Position numbers and translations under genes: made by a program. Below are positions 52,050 through 61,664 of a DNA stretch of 64,000 nucleotides, in pieces (the first letter of the stretch is position 1; each line of letters begins with the position of its first letter). The DNA is from UBA12202 sp002691725 (GTDB taxonomy: Bacteria; Pseudomonadota; Alphaproteobacteria; Puniceispirillales; UBA1172): positions 62,001 through 126,000 of the forward strand of contig CBFIAU010000003.1 in the NCBI GenBank assembly GCA_965660675.1, read 5' to 3'. A model generated the notes under the pieces. That model did not search any database. It was not told the DNA's origin and worked only from the letters and a program-made list of their open reading frames with translations.

Positions 52050-53801
52050 TCACACCCTTTCTTTGGTATGGCTACGCTGGGCTTTTGTTGCCGATATATC
52101 AACCGCACCATTGGCGGTTAGAATCACCCCAAAATAGTCTTTCGCCTGTTCATTCGTATAGCGTTCCAGCATAACATCATACCTGACCGCTTCGGGATCG
52201 CGCATCATGGGATTACCATAGCCGCCACCACCGGGGGTCGCGACAACAACGCGATCACCTGATGTAAGGGGAATATCCTGTTGTTTTGATAAATGTGGCG
52301 GGATAGACGGCTCACCATTGCGCCAGACCGTAACCGTGTTAACAGCACCATCCTTGCCGCCACGCACCCCTTGTGGGCCATAGCGGCCATGATCCATGAC
52401 AAAACTTGCCCGTGCCTCTGCCTCGCGTAACTCGACCTCATATTCCAGACCAAAGCCGCCGCGATGATAGCCAGCACCGCCTGATCCTTCGCGCAGCGCA
52501 TAACGATGGTAAAGCACAGGAAAACTCTGCTCCATAATCTCAATAGGTGGAGCTTTTGAGATGCCAATGGTCGAGCATCCATTGGCTAGACCATCATGAT
52601 CAGCGTTACCGCCATAGCCGCCACCAGATAGCTGATACATGACAAAATCCTGCCCTTTTTCAGCATTGTGACCACCCAGAGCAAAATTGCCACTGGTGCC
52701 TGCAGGGGCGGCGGTGACGCGCTCTGGCAAGGCATCAACCAGCGCCGCAAAAACAGCTTCTGCTATGCGCTGTGAAACTTCGGCGGCGCATCCAGACACC
52801 GGGCGAGGGTAACGCGCATCCAGAAACGTATTGTCAACACCTGTCACTTCTAGTGGCTCAAAGGCGCCGGCGCTAATCGGCACTTCAGGGAAGATATGCC
52901 GCATCGCTAAATAAACAGAGCTTAGAGTTGTTGCCAGAACAGAGTTCATGGGGCCAATACAAGGCGGGCTTGAGCCAGCAAAATCAAAGGTCAGCGTATC
53001 ATCTGATTTGTGGATAGCCAGACGTATGGCAAGCGGCTCATTAACCACACCATCACTATCGACCCATGCGACTGACGAGTAGATACCATCCGGAATATCC
53101 CGAATTAACGCTCGCATCTGGGTTGCTGCCCTGATCCGCAATTCAGCAATCGCCGCAACCATGACATCATCACCATATCTATCCATCAAGGCATTAAGCC
53201 GATCCTCACCGACTTTGAGCGCGGCGGCCTGTGCCATGACATCACCAATGCGTTGATCAGCGACACGAATATTGCTGCATATAATGGCGTATATTTCTTC
53301 GTCTAACTGGCCTTGCTTGAACAATCGGACAGGCGGCAGACGCAGCCCTTCTTGTTCAACGGCGGTGGCGGCGGCGGAAAATCCACCAGGAACAGAGCCG
53401 CCTGTATCAGGCCAGTGACCTGTATTTGATAACCAGCAGAATAATTTGCCATGACGGTAAAATGGCCGCGCAAACCGGACATCCATCAAATGCGTGCCGC
53501 CTAGATAGGGATCATTGACAATATAGATGTCATCAGGTTGCGGGGCCGGGGTTAACCCATCACGAATACGTTCTGTCAGCACCCGCGTTGAATATTGCAT
53601 CGTGCCAACAAACACAGGTAAGCCACCTGCCCCTTGTGCAATCAATGCGCCGTCTTGAGCCGAATAGATGCCGTCAGAACGGTCATTGGCCTCAGCAATA
53701 ACAGGTGAGAAAGCAGCGCGTGAAAAACTTAAATCCATTTCGTCACAGACTTGCTGTAAGCCAAATTGAATGACGCTCAGGGTAATCGGATCAAGTGCCA
53801 T
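52050..53801 (-). CDS. hyuB: Hydantoinase B/oxoprolinase-family subunit
   Basis: A 583-residue catalytic-type subunit of the HyuA/HyuB family, ATP-dependent amidohydrolases acting on hydantoins, 5-oxoproline or acetone-type substrates. Family segments are DPITLSVIQFGLQQVCDEMD at the start, YIVNDPYLGGTHLMDV and GGGYGNPMMRDPEAV near the end. GGAG lies 7 nt before the ATG at 53801, which directly follows the hyuA stop; longer starts inside hyuA are rejected. The substrate cannot be deduced from the sequence alone. Confidence 0.92.
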   Translation of the reverse strand: MALDPITLSVIQFGLQQVCDEMDLSFSRAAFSPVIAEANDRSDGIYSAQDGALIAQGAGGLPVFVGTMQYSTRVLTERIRDGLTPAPQPDDIYIVNDPYLGGTHLMDVRFARPFYRHGKLFCWLSNTGHWPDTGGSVPGGFSAAATAVEQEGLRLPPVRLFKQGQLDEEIYAIICSNIRVADQRIGDVMAQAAALKVGEDRLNALMDRYGDDVMVAAIAELRIRAATQMRALIRDIPDGIYSSVAWVDSDGVVNEPLAIRLAIHKSDDTLTFDFAGSSPPCIGPMNSVLATTLSSVYLAMRHIFPEVPISAGAFEPLEVTGVDNTFLDARYPRPVSGCAAEVSQRIAEAVFAALVDALPERVTAAPAGTSGNFALGGHNAEKGQDFVMYQLSGGGYGGNADHDGLANGCSTIGISKAPPIEIMEQSFPVLYHRYALREGSGGAGYHRGGFGLEYEVELREAEARASFVMDHGRYGPQGVRGGKDGAVNTVTVWRNGEPSIPPHLSKQQDIPLTSGDRVVVATPGGGGYGNPMMRDPEAVRYDVMLERYTNEQAKDYFGVILTANGAVDISATKAQRSHTKERV

Positions 53802-53802
53802 C

Positions 53803-55896
53803 TTATGCTCCTTTCCCTGACGCTTTACGGTCATTTTGCCCAACATGGATAAACAGATTGCCCCCCGCATCGGATGACACAGTATCATCAGCTTCGACCA
53901 AAATAGTCGTGTCCATTTGCTGTATCATGGCAGGGCCGTTAAGCGCGACATCAAGCGGTAAGGCCTCGCGCTGATAGATCGGTGTATCAATAAACCGGCC
54001 ACCAATATGGACTTGCCGCATGCCAATTTGAGCAGCCTCAAGGCTGTCTTTACGGCCGCTTGGCTGAATAAGCTGAGACAGGTCAAAGGCGTTGCGCTTG
54101 CCAATGACAGAGGTGTTTACATTAACAATATTGGCATTGATTTTATTCAGCCTAACGCGGAAGCGATTAAAATACACCTCCTCAAACAGGGCCTGGATAG
54201 CGTCTTTACTGGCTGGCATCAGCATATTGTCTAAATTGACATTAAGGATATGGGTTTGGCCAATGAACTGCATATCCAGACTTCGGCTGACAATCATCTG
54301 ATCAATTTGAACAGGCTCTTTATCAATGATTGCGCGGCCGTGTTGTTCTTGTTGGGCAAAGACGTCATGGAGGCTGTTCGCGTCCATTTTTGCAAGCGGT
54401 GTATTTATTGTCTGGACAAAATCTTGGCGTAAATCAGCAACCACACAGCCAAGGGCATTGGTAATCCCCGGACGGGCAGGAACGAGAACGCTTGGAATGC
54501 CCAATTCCTTGGCAATCGCAGCAGCATGTAATGGCCCGGCACCACCAAAGGCAAAGAGGCTGAAATCACGCGGATCAGCACCTAATGACACCAGCACCAT
54601 GCGGATAGCGCCTGCCATTTTTGCATTGGCGACACGCACCACTGCATCCGCCGCCGATACAGCATCCATCTGTAAATGCTGACCAAAGGTTTCGTCAAAA
54701 ACGGATTTGATATGATCGAGACTGATACCGCCTTCAACCGATTTAACGGCGCTTGATGCCAGCCGGCCAAGGATCATATTGGCATCTGATATTGTTGGCT
54801 CTGTGCCGCCACGACCATAGCAAATGGGCCCGGGGTCTGCGCCTGCACTGTCAGGGCCGACCTCTAATAATCCGGCGGCGTTAACGCGCGCGATTGAGCC
54901 GCCGCCAGCGCCAACAGTTCGGACATCAATCATCGGAACATGGATAGGCATGGCATATTCAATCTCAATCTCATTCGAGATAGAGGGCTTGCCGTTTCTG
55001 ATGACGGAAACATCGGTTGAGGTGCCGCCCATATCATATGTGATCAGATGATGGTGATTGGTTGCTTTGCCAGTATTAATGGCGGCGATGACGCCTGATG
55101 CTGGGCCTGACATGACGGTTTTAGCGGCTTCTCGGGCAACATCCTTGCTCGACACGGTGCCGCCATTGCCATTCATGACTAGCATTTCGCTTTTATATCC
55201 ATGGGTTTTCAGCTCACTGACAAGGCGCTGAATATAGCGCTCCAGCAACGGTTGAACGGAGGCATTTACCGCCGCCGTGACACCACGTTCAAACTCACGA
55301 CTTTCTGATAATAACGCATGTCCTTTAGTGATGTATTGATTTGGCCAAAGCTCGGCGGCTATGTCGGCGGCCTGATTTTCATGATCAGGATTGGCATAGG
55401 CATGAAGGAAATGAATGACCAGAGACTCACACCCAGCAGCAAGTAAATCTTGAACCGCCTGCCGCATCCCCTCCCGATCAAGAGGGGTTATCACACGTCC
55501 GGCGTAATCCATCCTCTCGGCAACCTCAAGGCGTAAATTGCGTGGAATGATGGGGGTGAACATGCCTTTCATGCCATAGGCTTGCGGGCGGGTGCGGCGG
55601 CCTAATTCCAGAACATCACGAAAGCCTTGGGTGGTGATTAATCCGGTTCGCGATAATTTGCGTTCTAGCACAGCATTAGTCGTTGTCGTGGTGCCATGAA
55701 TAATCAGATCAACGGTGCTGAGATCAGCCTCAGCCTCTTGCAGCGCATTAAGCACGCCATAGGCTTGATTGTCTGGTGTTGTCGGGACTTTGGCAATGGT
55801 GACAGCACCGCTATGAGACTCCAGCATCACTAAATCTGTAAATGTACCGCCAACATCAATGCCAATGACATGCTGGGCTAATGGTGGTTTTGTCAT
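53803..55896 (-). CDS. hyuA: Hydantoinase A/oxoprolinase-family subunit
   Basis: A 697-residue partner of HyuB with an actin-like ATPase fold: phosphate 1 loop GIDVGGTFTDLVML, then HGTTTTTNAVLERK and LITYDMGGTSTDVSVI. It is the first gene of the minus-strand pair and is divergent from the FedB-like membrane protein. A TTGACA on the minus strand near 55957 with a poor -10 may be its promoter, and ATTTG/CAAAT (55917-55930) is a small dyad in the gap. With the importer and molybdenum hydroxylase nearby it suggests use of a cyclic nitrogen compound. Confidence 0.92.
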   Translation of the reverse strand: MTKPPLAQHVIGIDVGGTFTDLVMLESHSGAVTIAKVPTTPDNQAYGVLNALQEAEADLSTVDLIIHGTTTTTNAVLERKLSRTGLITTQGFRDVLELGRRTRPQAYGMKGMFTPIIPRNLRLEVAERMDYAGRVITPLDREGMRQAVQDLLAAGCESLVIHFLHAYANPDHENQAADIAAELWPNQYITKGHALLSESREFERGVTAAVNASVQPLLERYIQRLVSELKTHGYKSEMLVMNGNGGTVSSKDVAREAAKTVMSGPASGVIAAINTGKATNHHHLITYDMGGTSTDVSVIRNGKPSISNEIEIEYAMPIHVPMIDVRTVGAGGGSIARVNAAGLLEVGPDSAGADPGPICYGRGGTEPTISDANMILGRLASSAVKSVEGGISLDHIKSVFDETFGQHLQMDAVSAADAVVRVANAKMAGAIRMVLVSLGADPRDFSLFAFGGAGPLHAAAIAKELGIPSVLVPARPGITNALGCVVADLRQDFVQTINTPLAKMDANSLHDVFAQQEQHGRAIIDKEPVQIDQMIVSRSLDMQFIGQTHILNVNLDNMLMPASKDAIQALFEEVYFNRFRVRLNKINANIVNVNTSVIGKRNAFDLSQLIQPSGRKDSLEAAQIGMRQVHIGGRFIDTPIYQREALPLDVALNGPAMIQQMDTTILVEADDTVSSDAGGNLFIHVGQNDRKASGKGA

Positions 55897-55951
55897 GTTG
55901 TTGCCAAACTATATTTATTTGCACACAAATGATTTGAAGATTTCTTTATAT

Positions 55952-55980
55952 TTGTCAAGATAACAAAATCATCTTAGCAT
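55952..55980 (+). promoter_or_regulatory. Candidate promoter of the FedB-like gene
   Basis: TTGTCA (55952-55957), 17-bp spacer, TAGCAT (55975-55980). The start would be only a few bases before the ATG at 55991, so either the transcript is nearly leaderless or translation begins later. Confidence 0.35.
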
Positions 55981-55990
55981 CAGAAGCGTT

Positions 55991-57541
55991 ATGATTAATC
56001 CAAAAGTGATACTTCTAAAGATGCCAGCTCAAGTGATATTTACACTAATATTAGTAAGGATAATATCTTGCTGGCGGCAATCGGCAGTCGTCATGCTGGC
56101 ACTTCTGGCCACTCCAATACTTATGCCCATTAAATTGAGTTTTGCGCATGCTTCAGGGCAAAGTTTTGTCATGCTGCTGCCGACAGATTTTTACACCCTT
56201 GGCGGCGTCTTTGTTGTTGCATTAACTATTGTTTTATTAGCATTAGTGCCTGTCACGGGAACATCTGGGCTTCATCACAGTTTGGCTTTATGTCGGATAA
56301 AGCGCCGTCGAGGCCTCGCCAAGAGCATTCATATTCTGGCATTTATCACTTTTTTCTGGCTTTTATTATCAGGCTGGTATGGCCCGACTGATCCATTAAG
56401 AAATCCACTGACGCTAGGCTTTTGGACCGTGTTTTGGATGGCTCTAGTCATGGGTGAAGGGCTGTTTTTCGGGGTTTGGCGATGGCTTAACCCATGGGTG
56501 TTTGCCTATCATTTATCTCGTCAATTGATAGGTCAATTAATAGTGGGGCGGCAGGTCTTGCCATGGCCTCAACGCCTAGCTTATTGGCCGGGCGTTTTAT
56601 TATTGTTTGGCTTTGCGGCGTTCACTTTGGCTGATCCCGCGCCAACAGACCCATCACGGCTCGCCAGTATTATATTCTGCTATTGGCTGACCACGCTGAT
56701 TGGCATGTTGATATTCGGGTTTCGCACATGGTCGCGTCACGCGGAGCTGTTTTCAATGATTATGCTTAGCTTTGGCGCATTGCGTATGATATCGCTTCGG
56801 GCGGGTCAGTTGCGGCTGGGGATGCCGGGCTGGCAGGTGATGACAAACCGTCAGACTGGGCTTCAAACTGGGGGTCAGACTGGAGTTTTGAAACCGCATC
56901 TGTCAGCGGCGGTTTTCTTGCTGATGCTATTGGGGGTAGGCTCATTTGATGGATTTAATGAAACCTTTGTATGGCTTTCATGGATTAATGTGAACCCGTT
57001 GGATTTTCCGGGGCGGTCAGCGATTATTGTCCCCACACTTAGTGGGATTTTATTCGCTAATCTGATCTTGGTCGTGATCTTTGGCGTCTTGATCTGGCTT
57101 GGCATGATGGCAGCATCTGATAACCCGCAATATCGGTTTCCCCTAACCCGTCTGATTAGCATTTATGCGGTCTCGCTGTTGCCGATTGCGCTGGCGTATC
57201 ATGTTGCGCATTATCTGCCATCACTGCTGGTTGAGATACAGTATGTTGCGCTTGCGGTTGATGGCATGTTTGGCAAGGATGTGCATATTCTTGGCTTGCA
57301 AGACTTCCATGTCACTAATGGCTTTTTTAAGCATCTGGATTGGGTGCGTATGATCTGGTTAACGCAAGCCGGGATAGTTGTTGCCGGGCATGTTGTATCG
57401 GTGCTGATCGCGCATCACCTGGCCACAGGACGGTATCGCAACCGCTTTGAAACGCTGGTTAGCCAGTTGCCGATAGCGCTATTCATGATTGGATATACCT
57501 GGCTTGGCTTGTGGTTGTTGGCGGCGCCAAAAGGGGGCTAG
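55991..57541 (+). CDS. Polytopic membrane protein, FedB (fenitrothion hydrolase)-like
   Basis: A 516-residue protein with about ten to twelve hydrophobic helices and few charged loops. The segment HASGQSFVMLLPTDFYTLGG, following a signal-like helix, recalls proteins annotated as fenitrothion hydrolase; that name rests on one pesticide-degrading strain and the natural role is unknown. Conserved-looking loops include GWYGPTDPLRNPLTLGFWT and DVHILGLQDFHVTNGFF. A loop around residue 290 has three 12-nt repeats giving QTG units (56852-56887). ATG 55991, 56021 or a later one before the HAS motif are all possible starts. It lies between hyuA and the importer genes, on the importer strand. Confidence 0.6.
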   Translation: MINPKVILLKMPAQVIFTLILVRIISCWRQSAVVMLALLATPILMPIKLSFAHASGQSFVMLLPTDFYTLGGVFVVALTIVLLALVPVTGTSGLHHSLALCRIKRRRGLAKSIHILAFITFFWLLLSGWYGPTDPLRNPLTLGFWTVFWMALVMGEGLFFGVWRWLNPWVFAYHLSRQLIGQLIVGRQVLPWPQRLAYWPGVLLLFGFAAFTLADPAPTDPSRLASIIFCYWLTTLIGMLIFGFRTWSRHAELFSMIMLSFGALRMISLRAGQLRLGMPGWQVMTNRQTGLQTGGQTGVLKPHLSAAVFLLMLLGVGSFDGFNETFVWLSWINVNPLDFPGRSAIIVPTLSGILFANLILVVIFGVLIWLGMMAASDNPQYRFPLTRLISIYAVSLLPIALAYHVAHYLPSLLVEIQYVALAVDGMFGKDVHILGLQDFHVTNGFFKHLDWVRMIWLTQAGIVVAGHVVSVLIAHHLATGRYRNRFETLVSQLPIALFMIGYTWLGLWLLAAPKGG

Positions 57542-57620
57542 ACAAAATCCACATTTTATGGGCAGACTGTTTGTATACATATGTTCTTACAAAAAATATT
57601 TTACTTGCAGGGAGGAAAAA

Positions 57621-58952
57621 ATGACTAAATCAACAAAACCAATTTTTACACCCCGATTAGCACCCCGATTGGCACCCCGATTGGCAAGACGTCGTCAGGT
57701 CCTTAAAGGTGCCGCCGCTAGTCTTGCGCTTGGTGCTGTATCTATGCCGCTGATGGGGCGTTATGCCCAAACGCAAAGCGCGGAGCCGATCAAGATTGGC
57801 TTTCAGGTTCACCGCACTGGTATCGGTGCTGCTTATGGGCGTTGGTATGATCGCACCACCATGGCGGCTGTTGACAAGATCAATAGCGAGGGTGGGATCA
57901 ATGGTCGGCCGATTGAAATCATTGCCGAGGATGATGGTACAGATCCAAAACGTGGCGCCGAAGTTGTTGAGAAATTTGCTACTCAGCATAATGCTGATTT
58001 GGCTTTTGGCACGTTATTCAGCCATGTTGTTTATGGGTCAGCGCCGCGTGCAGGTGAACTCAAGATGCCATATTTTGTTGTCTCCGAAGGGCATCATGTT
58101 GCTAGTGGGGCGCTTAACCGCTACACCCTGCAACCGGGCATTACTGATGTGAAAAGTCAGGTTCAGGCGATGGCACCATTCGTTGCTGATAATCTGGGTA
58201 AAAAAGTGACGATGGTATATCCTGATTTTGCCTTTGGTCATGATCATAGAGATTATTTTTCTGCGGCGATCGAAGCGCAAGGCGGTAAGGTGATTGAGAA
58301 AATTGCAATCCCTCCAACAGAAACATCATTCACCAAATATTTCCCGAAAATTCCGCGTGATACCGAAGTCATCTATCATGTCATGGTTGGGCCAGCGGTG
58401 CTCACCTTTGTTAAAGAAATGGGTGAGTTCTTTGGCGGCTCACGTCCAGAAATTTTTGGCTTTATTGATAGCCTTGAGGCAACGGATTTATCTAGCCCGG
58501 GTCTTGAGTTCCTTGAAGGCACATATTTCTGGGAAGGTAACCCACGTTACGCGCAAGCCAATCAGTCTGAATATGATAAAGCCTATCGCGCGGCTGTTGG
58601 GGTTGACGCTAATGGGGCATCTGTTTCGGATTCCAAGGACGTGTCCACCTATGCCCATATGTTTGGCTGTTGGGAGACGTTGCACATCGTCAAGGCTGGC
58701 ATGGAAGCATCAGGATATAGCGGTACTGGTGATCGGGCAAAGCTGATCGAAGCGGTTGAAGCGATGTCAGATATGCCGCATTCCGACGCTCATCCGCAAG
58801 GTGCCAAGCGCTTTAACGGCAAGACGCATCAGACGTTTGGCCATCAATATATCACCAGGGTTAATAACAGCAGACTTGATCTGGTGCATACGACCTCAAT
58901 TGAAGATACGCTTTATCCAGACGAAGTGGATTACACAAAGCAATCTTTCTAA
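57621..58952 (+). CDS. Tat-exported substrate-binding protein of a branched-chain amino acid-type ABC importer
   Basis: A 443-residue periplasmic binding protein of the Leu/Ile/Val (type I, peripla_BP_6) class. GGAGG (57611-57615) is 6 nt before the ATG. The N-terminus has an Arg-rich tract from three 12-nt repeats (57649-57684), then the twin-arginine motif RRRQVLKGAAASLALGA. The mature protein starts near EPIKIGFQVHRTGIGAAYGR, followed by INSEGGINGRPIEIIAEDDG, typical of the family. Ligand is not predictable; amides, urea or cyclic amides are possible. livH-livM-livG-livF follow after a stem-loop. Confidence 0.9.
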   Translation: MTKSTKPIFTPRLAPRLAPRLARRRQVLKGAAASLALGAVSMPLMGRYAQTQSAEPIKIGFQVHRTGIGAAYGRWYDRTTMAAVDKINSEGGINGRPIEIIAEDDGTDPKRGAEVVEKFATQHNADLAFGTLFSHVVYGSAPRAGELKMPYFVVSEGHHVASGALNRYTLQPGITDVKSQVQAMAPFVADNLGKKVTMVYPDFAFGHDHRDYFSAAIEAQGGKVIEKIAIPPTETSFTKYFPKIPRDTEVIYHVMVGPAVLTFVKEMGEFFGGSRPEIFGFIDSLEATDLSSPGLEFLEGTYFWEGNPRYAQANQSEYDKAYRAAVGVDANGASVSDSKDVSTYAHMFGCWETLHIVKAGMEASGYSGTGDRAKLIEAVEAMSDMPHSDAHPQGAKRFNGKTHQTFGHQYITRVNNSRLDLVHTTSIEDTLYPDEVDYTKQSF

Positions 58953-58963
58953 TACTAATATTG

Positions 58964-59008
58964 CCCTTCCCTGTTGATCAATATGGCAATGGGGAAGGGT
59001 TTCATTTT
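58964..59008 (+). terminator. Stem-loop between the binding-protein gene and livH
   Basis: CCCTTCCC (58964-58971) pairs with GGGAAGGG (58992-58999) around a 20-nt loop, followed by TTTCATTTT. The imperfect U-run suggests partial termination or 3'-end protection, which gives more binding protein than permease in similar operons. Confidence 0.6.
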
Positions 59009-59026
59009 GAATAGATTATTTGGCTA

Positions 59027-59953
59027 ATGGAACTAGCACCTTATCTGATACTTGGCAGCATTGAGGGACTGGTCACCGCCGCCGTGCTGGCGTTGATGGC
59101 AGTCGGGTTGAGCCTTGTCTTTGGGGTTATGCGGGTCGTCAATGTTGCCCATGGTGAGTTTTTCATGCTTGGCGCGGTCTTGGCGTGGTTTGTTGCTGAT
59201 ATGATTGGCGGCCATCCGGCGATATCTTTTATTGCCGCTTTATTTATTGCGCCAGTGCTGGTTGGTAGTCTGGCGATCGTCGCCGATACGGCCATTTTGA
59301 AACGCATCAATTATGATCCTGAGCGAACAATCGTTGCCACGATAGGGCTGCTTTATATTATTCAGCAAGTCACTTTGATGACCTATGGGTCTAACGCTCG
59401 CCCGGTTGAGCCGCCCTTTAATCAGCGCATTTCAATCCCGTGGTTTGAATGGACAGAAAGCGGCTTGTCTATGTATTGGCCGTGGGGGCTGGGCACCACT
59501 ACCTATAAGCTAGCGGTAATAGGTTTCGCCATTATTTTACTGCTGGCTATTTGGCTTTTGATGACACGAACACGCATTGGTTTGATCATGCGGGCGACAC
59601 AACTTGATCGTGATGTTGCACAGGCTTACGGGATCAATGTTGATCGTGTTTATGCCATGGTGTTTGGGCTTGGCGCAGGGCTTGCTGCCTTGGCGGCGGT
59701 GCTAATCGTGCCTATTCAGCAGGCGCATTATTTAATGGGGCATGACCCCTTGTTATTATCCTTTATTGTGGTGATTATTGGCGGCCTCGGCAGCCTTGCC
59801 GGAACGGTAGTGGCGGCGGTCTTAATCGGATTAAGTGATGGTCTCATCTCCGTCTTCTTCACGCCGACACTTGCGAAAATTATTGCCACATTAATTGTGA
59901 CTTTTGTGTTGATTTTTAGACCTTCTGGACTGCTTGGGAAGCATCGCCCATGA
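59027..59953 (+). CDS. livH: Branched-chain amino acid-type ABC permease (LivH-like)
   Basis: A 308-residue inner-membrane permease with about eight helices. The family segment LVFGVMRVVNVAHGEFFMLG is near residues 25-45, and IGLIMRATQLDRDVAQAYGI is the coupling loop contacting the ATPases. IGGLGSLAGTVVAAVLIG closes the signature. It overlaps livM by 4 nt. The name is by family; the transported compound need not be an amino acid. Confidence 0.92.
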   Translation: MELAPYLILGSIEGLVTAAVLALMAVGLSLVFGVMRVVNVAHGEFFMLGAVLAWFVADMIGGHPAISFIAALFIAPVLVGSLAIVADTAILKRINYDPERTIVATIGLLYIIQQVTLMTYGSNARPVEPPFNQRISIPWFEWTESGLSMYWPWGLGTTTYKLAVIGFAIILLLAIWLLMTRTRIGLIMRATQLDRDVAQAYGINVDRVYAMVFGLGAGLAALAAVLIVPIQQAHYLMGHDPLLLSFIVVIIGGLGSLAGTVVAAVLIGLSDGLISVFFTPTLAKIIATLIVTFVLIFRPSGLLGKHRP

Positions 59954-60942
59954 CTATGTCCGAATCCAGGCCGGTTATTAAGCCAGCTTCAAAACCGCTG
60001 ACAGATGTTAAAAAGTCGCTGTATTTTCATGTGGGATTAATCGGTGTTTTATTCATCTTGCAATTTGTCTTGCCAGCCTATCATCACGGCAATCTGGCGC
60101 GCATCATGGTGCTTGCCAGCTATGCGATGGGCTACAATATTCTCTTTGGCTATACCGGATTATTGAGCCTTGGCCATGCCATGTTTTTTGCCGCTGGCAT
60201 GTATGGGATGGGATTGCCGATGGCGCATCTCGGCTGGACGCCTGAGCCGGCTTTAGTTGCTGGATTTGTTGTTGGCATAGCGGTGTCGGCAAGCATTGGC
60301 TTCCTTGCCTTGCGGACAAGTGGAGTGTCATTCATGATTGTCACGCTGATGTTCGCGCAAGCTGGATTTTTGACCATTTTATATTTTGGGGAATGGACAC
60401 GCGGCGATGAGGGCTTTGTCATTCAGCAAGCTGAGCGTGTCATGGCAGGGATTGATTTAAGCCAGCCTGCTAATCGCTATAACGCTGCGCTGATTTTATT
60501 TTCGCTCTGTCTGATCTTCACCCTCAAGCTGGTTCATAGCCGCTTTGGCCGTGTCATGATTGCCATTCGTGAAAACGAAGAGCGCACTCAAATGTTAGGT
60601 TATGATGTGCATTTCCATAAATGGATGGCTGTCATTATGTCAGGCACGATGGCGGCATTGGCGGGCGCGGCTTATGCGCTGTTATTTGGCTATGCCGGGG
60701 CGACATTTGCATCGGTGCAGTATTCTATTTTCCCGCTTTTATGGGTGTTGCTTGGCGGTGCAGGGACAGCGTTAGGGCCATTTATAGGCACCTTGTTCAT
60801 GTTCTATCTGATTGATTTATCCAGCTCATTCACAACAGCATATATGCTAATTGCTGGCCTTGCCTTAGTCTTGTTAACGCTGTTTTTGCCGCAAGGGCTG
60901 GTTGGTGAATTAAGGCGGAGGATGATGCCATGGCTGACATGA
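59950..60942 (+). CDS. livM: Branched-chain amino acid-type ABC permease (LivM-like)
   Basis: A 330-residue permease partner of the LivH-like protein. Signature regions are NILFGYTGLLSLGHAMFFAA and SRFGRVMIAIRENEERTQML (coupling loop), with LLGGAGTALGPFIGTLF near the end. It overlaps livH by 4 nt and livG by 13 nt, so the four transporter genes are translationally coupled. Confidence 0.92.
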   Translation: MTMSESRPVIKPASKPLTDVKKSLYFHVGLIGVLFILQFVLPAYHHGNLARIMVLASYAMGYNILFGYTGLLSLGHAMFFAAGMYGMGLPMAHLGWTPEPALVAGFVVGIAVSASIGFLALRTSGVSFMIVTLMFAQAGFLTILYFGEWTRGDEGFVIQQAERVMAGIDLSQPANRYNAALILFSLCLIFTLKLVHSRFGRVMIAIRENEERTQMLGYDVHFHKWMAVIMSGTMAALAGAAYALLFGYAGATFASVQYSIFPLLWVLLGGAGTALGPFIGTLFMFYLIDLSSSFTTAYMLIAGLALVLLTLFLPQGLVGELRRRMMPWLT

Positions 60943-61664
60943 CAACGCCGCATATCAGCACAAGTTCGGTGAGCCGTCATTTTGGCGGTTTGATCGCTGT
61001 TGATCAGGTTGATTTTGCTGTTCCTCGGGGTGAGATTCGCGCCATCATTGGCCCGAATGGTGCTGGTAAATCAACTTTTGTTGGCATGTTATGCGGCCGC
61101 ATCGCTGTTTCATCTGGCGAGATTATGTTTAATGGCAAAGATGTTACCGCATTGCCTGCCCATAAACGCATCCGCCAAGGCATTGCCTACACGTTTCAAA
61201 TCACGTCAATTTATGGCCGCCTAAGTCTCAAGGATAATGTTCGACTTGCTACGTCATGGCGCTGGGGCAGTGATGAGGCGGCGCTCGAAAACAGCATAGA
61301 TGAAGCGTTACACCGTGTCGGGCTAGAAGACCGCATGCATCAAATGGCTGGCGATTTGAGTTATGGGCATCAGCGGTTGCTAGAAATTGCCATGGGCATT
61401 AGCCAACATCCGCAACTGCTCATTCTTGATGAGCCAACGCAAGGATTAGCGGATAGTGAGATCGCCGATTTTGTCACATTAATCCGTGAGCTAGGCGGTG
61501 ATATGACCATTTTGCTCATCGAACATAATATGAATGTGGTGATGGATACGGCGGATCAGATTACCGTTTTGAATCTTGGCAAAGTGCTAGCGACAGGGAC
61601 GCCAGATGAGATTAGCGCTAATCGTGAGGTTCAGATTGCCTATCTGGGAGAAACCCATGCTTGA
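60930..61664 (+). CDS. livG: Branched-chain amino acid-type ABC ATPase (LivG-like)
   Basis: A 244-residue ATPase. Walker A is IIGPNGAGKSTFVGML, the ABC signature region is LSYGHQRLLEIAMGI (normally LSGG), and Walker B is LLILDEPTQGLADSE. The switch histidine is in LLIEHNMNVVM. The start overlaps the end of livM. It pairs with LivF to power the importer. Confidence 0.93.
   Translation: MADMTTPHISTSSVSRHFGGLIAVDQVDFAVPRGEIRAIIGPNGAGKSTFVGMLCGRIAVSSGEIMFNGKDVTALPAHKRIRQGIAYTFQITSIYGRLSLKDNVRLATSWRWGSDEAALENSIDEALHRVGLEDRMHQMAGDLSYGHQRLLEIAMGISQHPQLLILDEPTQGLADSEIADFVTLIRELGGDMTILLIEHNMNVVMDTADQITVLNLGKVLATGTPDEISANREVQIAYLGETHA

Noticed and set aside
52050..53888. Longer hyuB start at 53888
   Set aside because: It would place 29 extra residues inside hyuA; ATG 53801 has a ribosome site and gives the family N-terminus.
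57489..57620. N-terminal extension of the binding protein
   Set aside because: It overlaps the preceding gene and lacks a ribosome site, whereas ATG 57621 follows GGAGG and starts a Tat signal.
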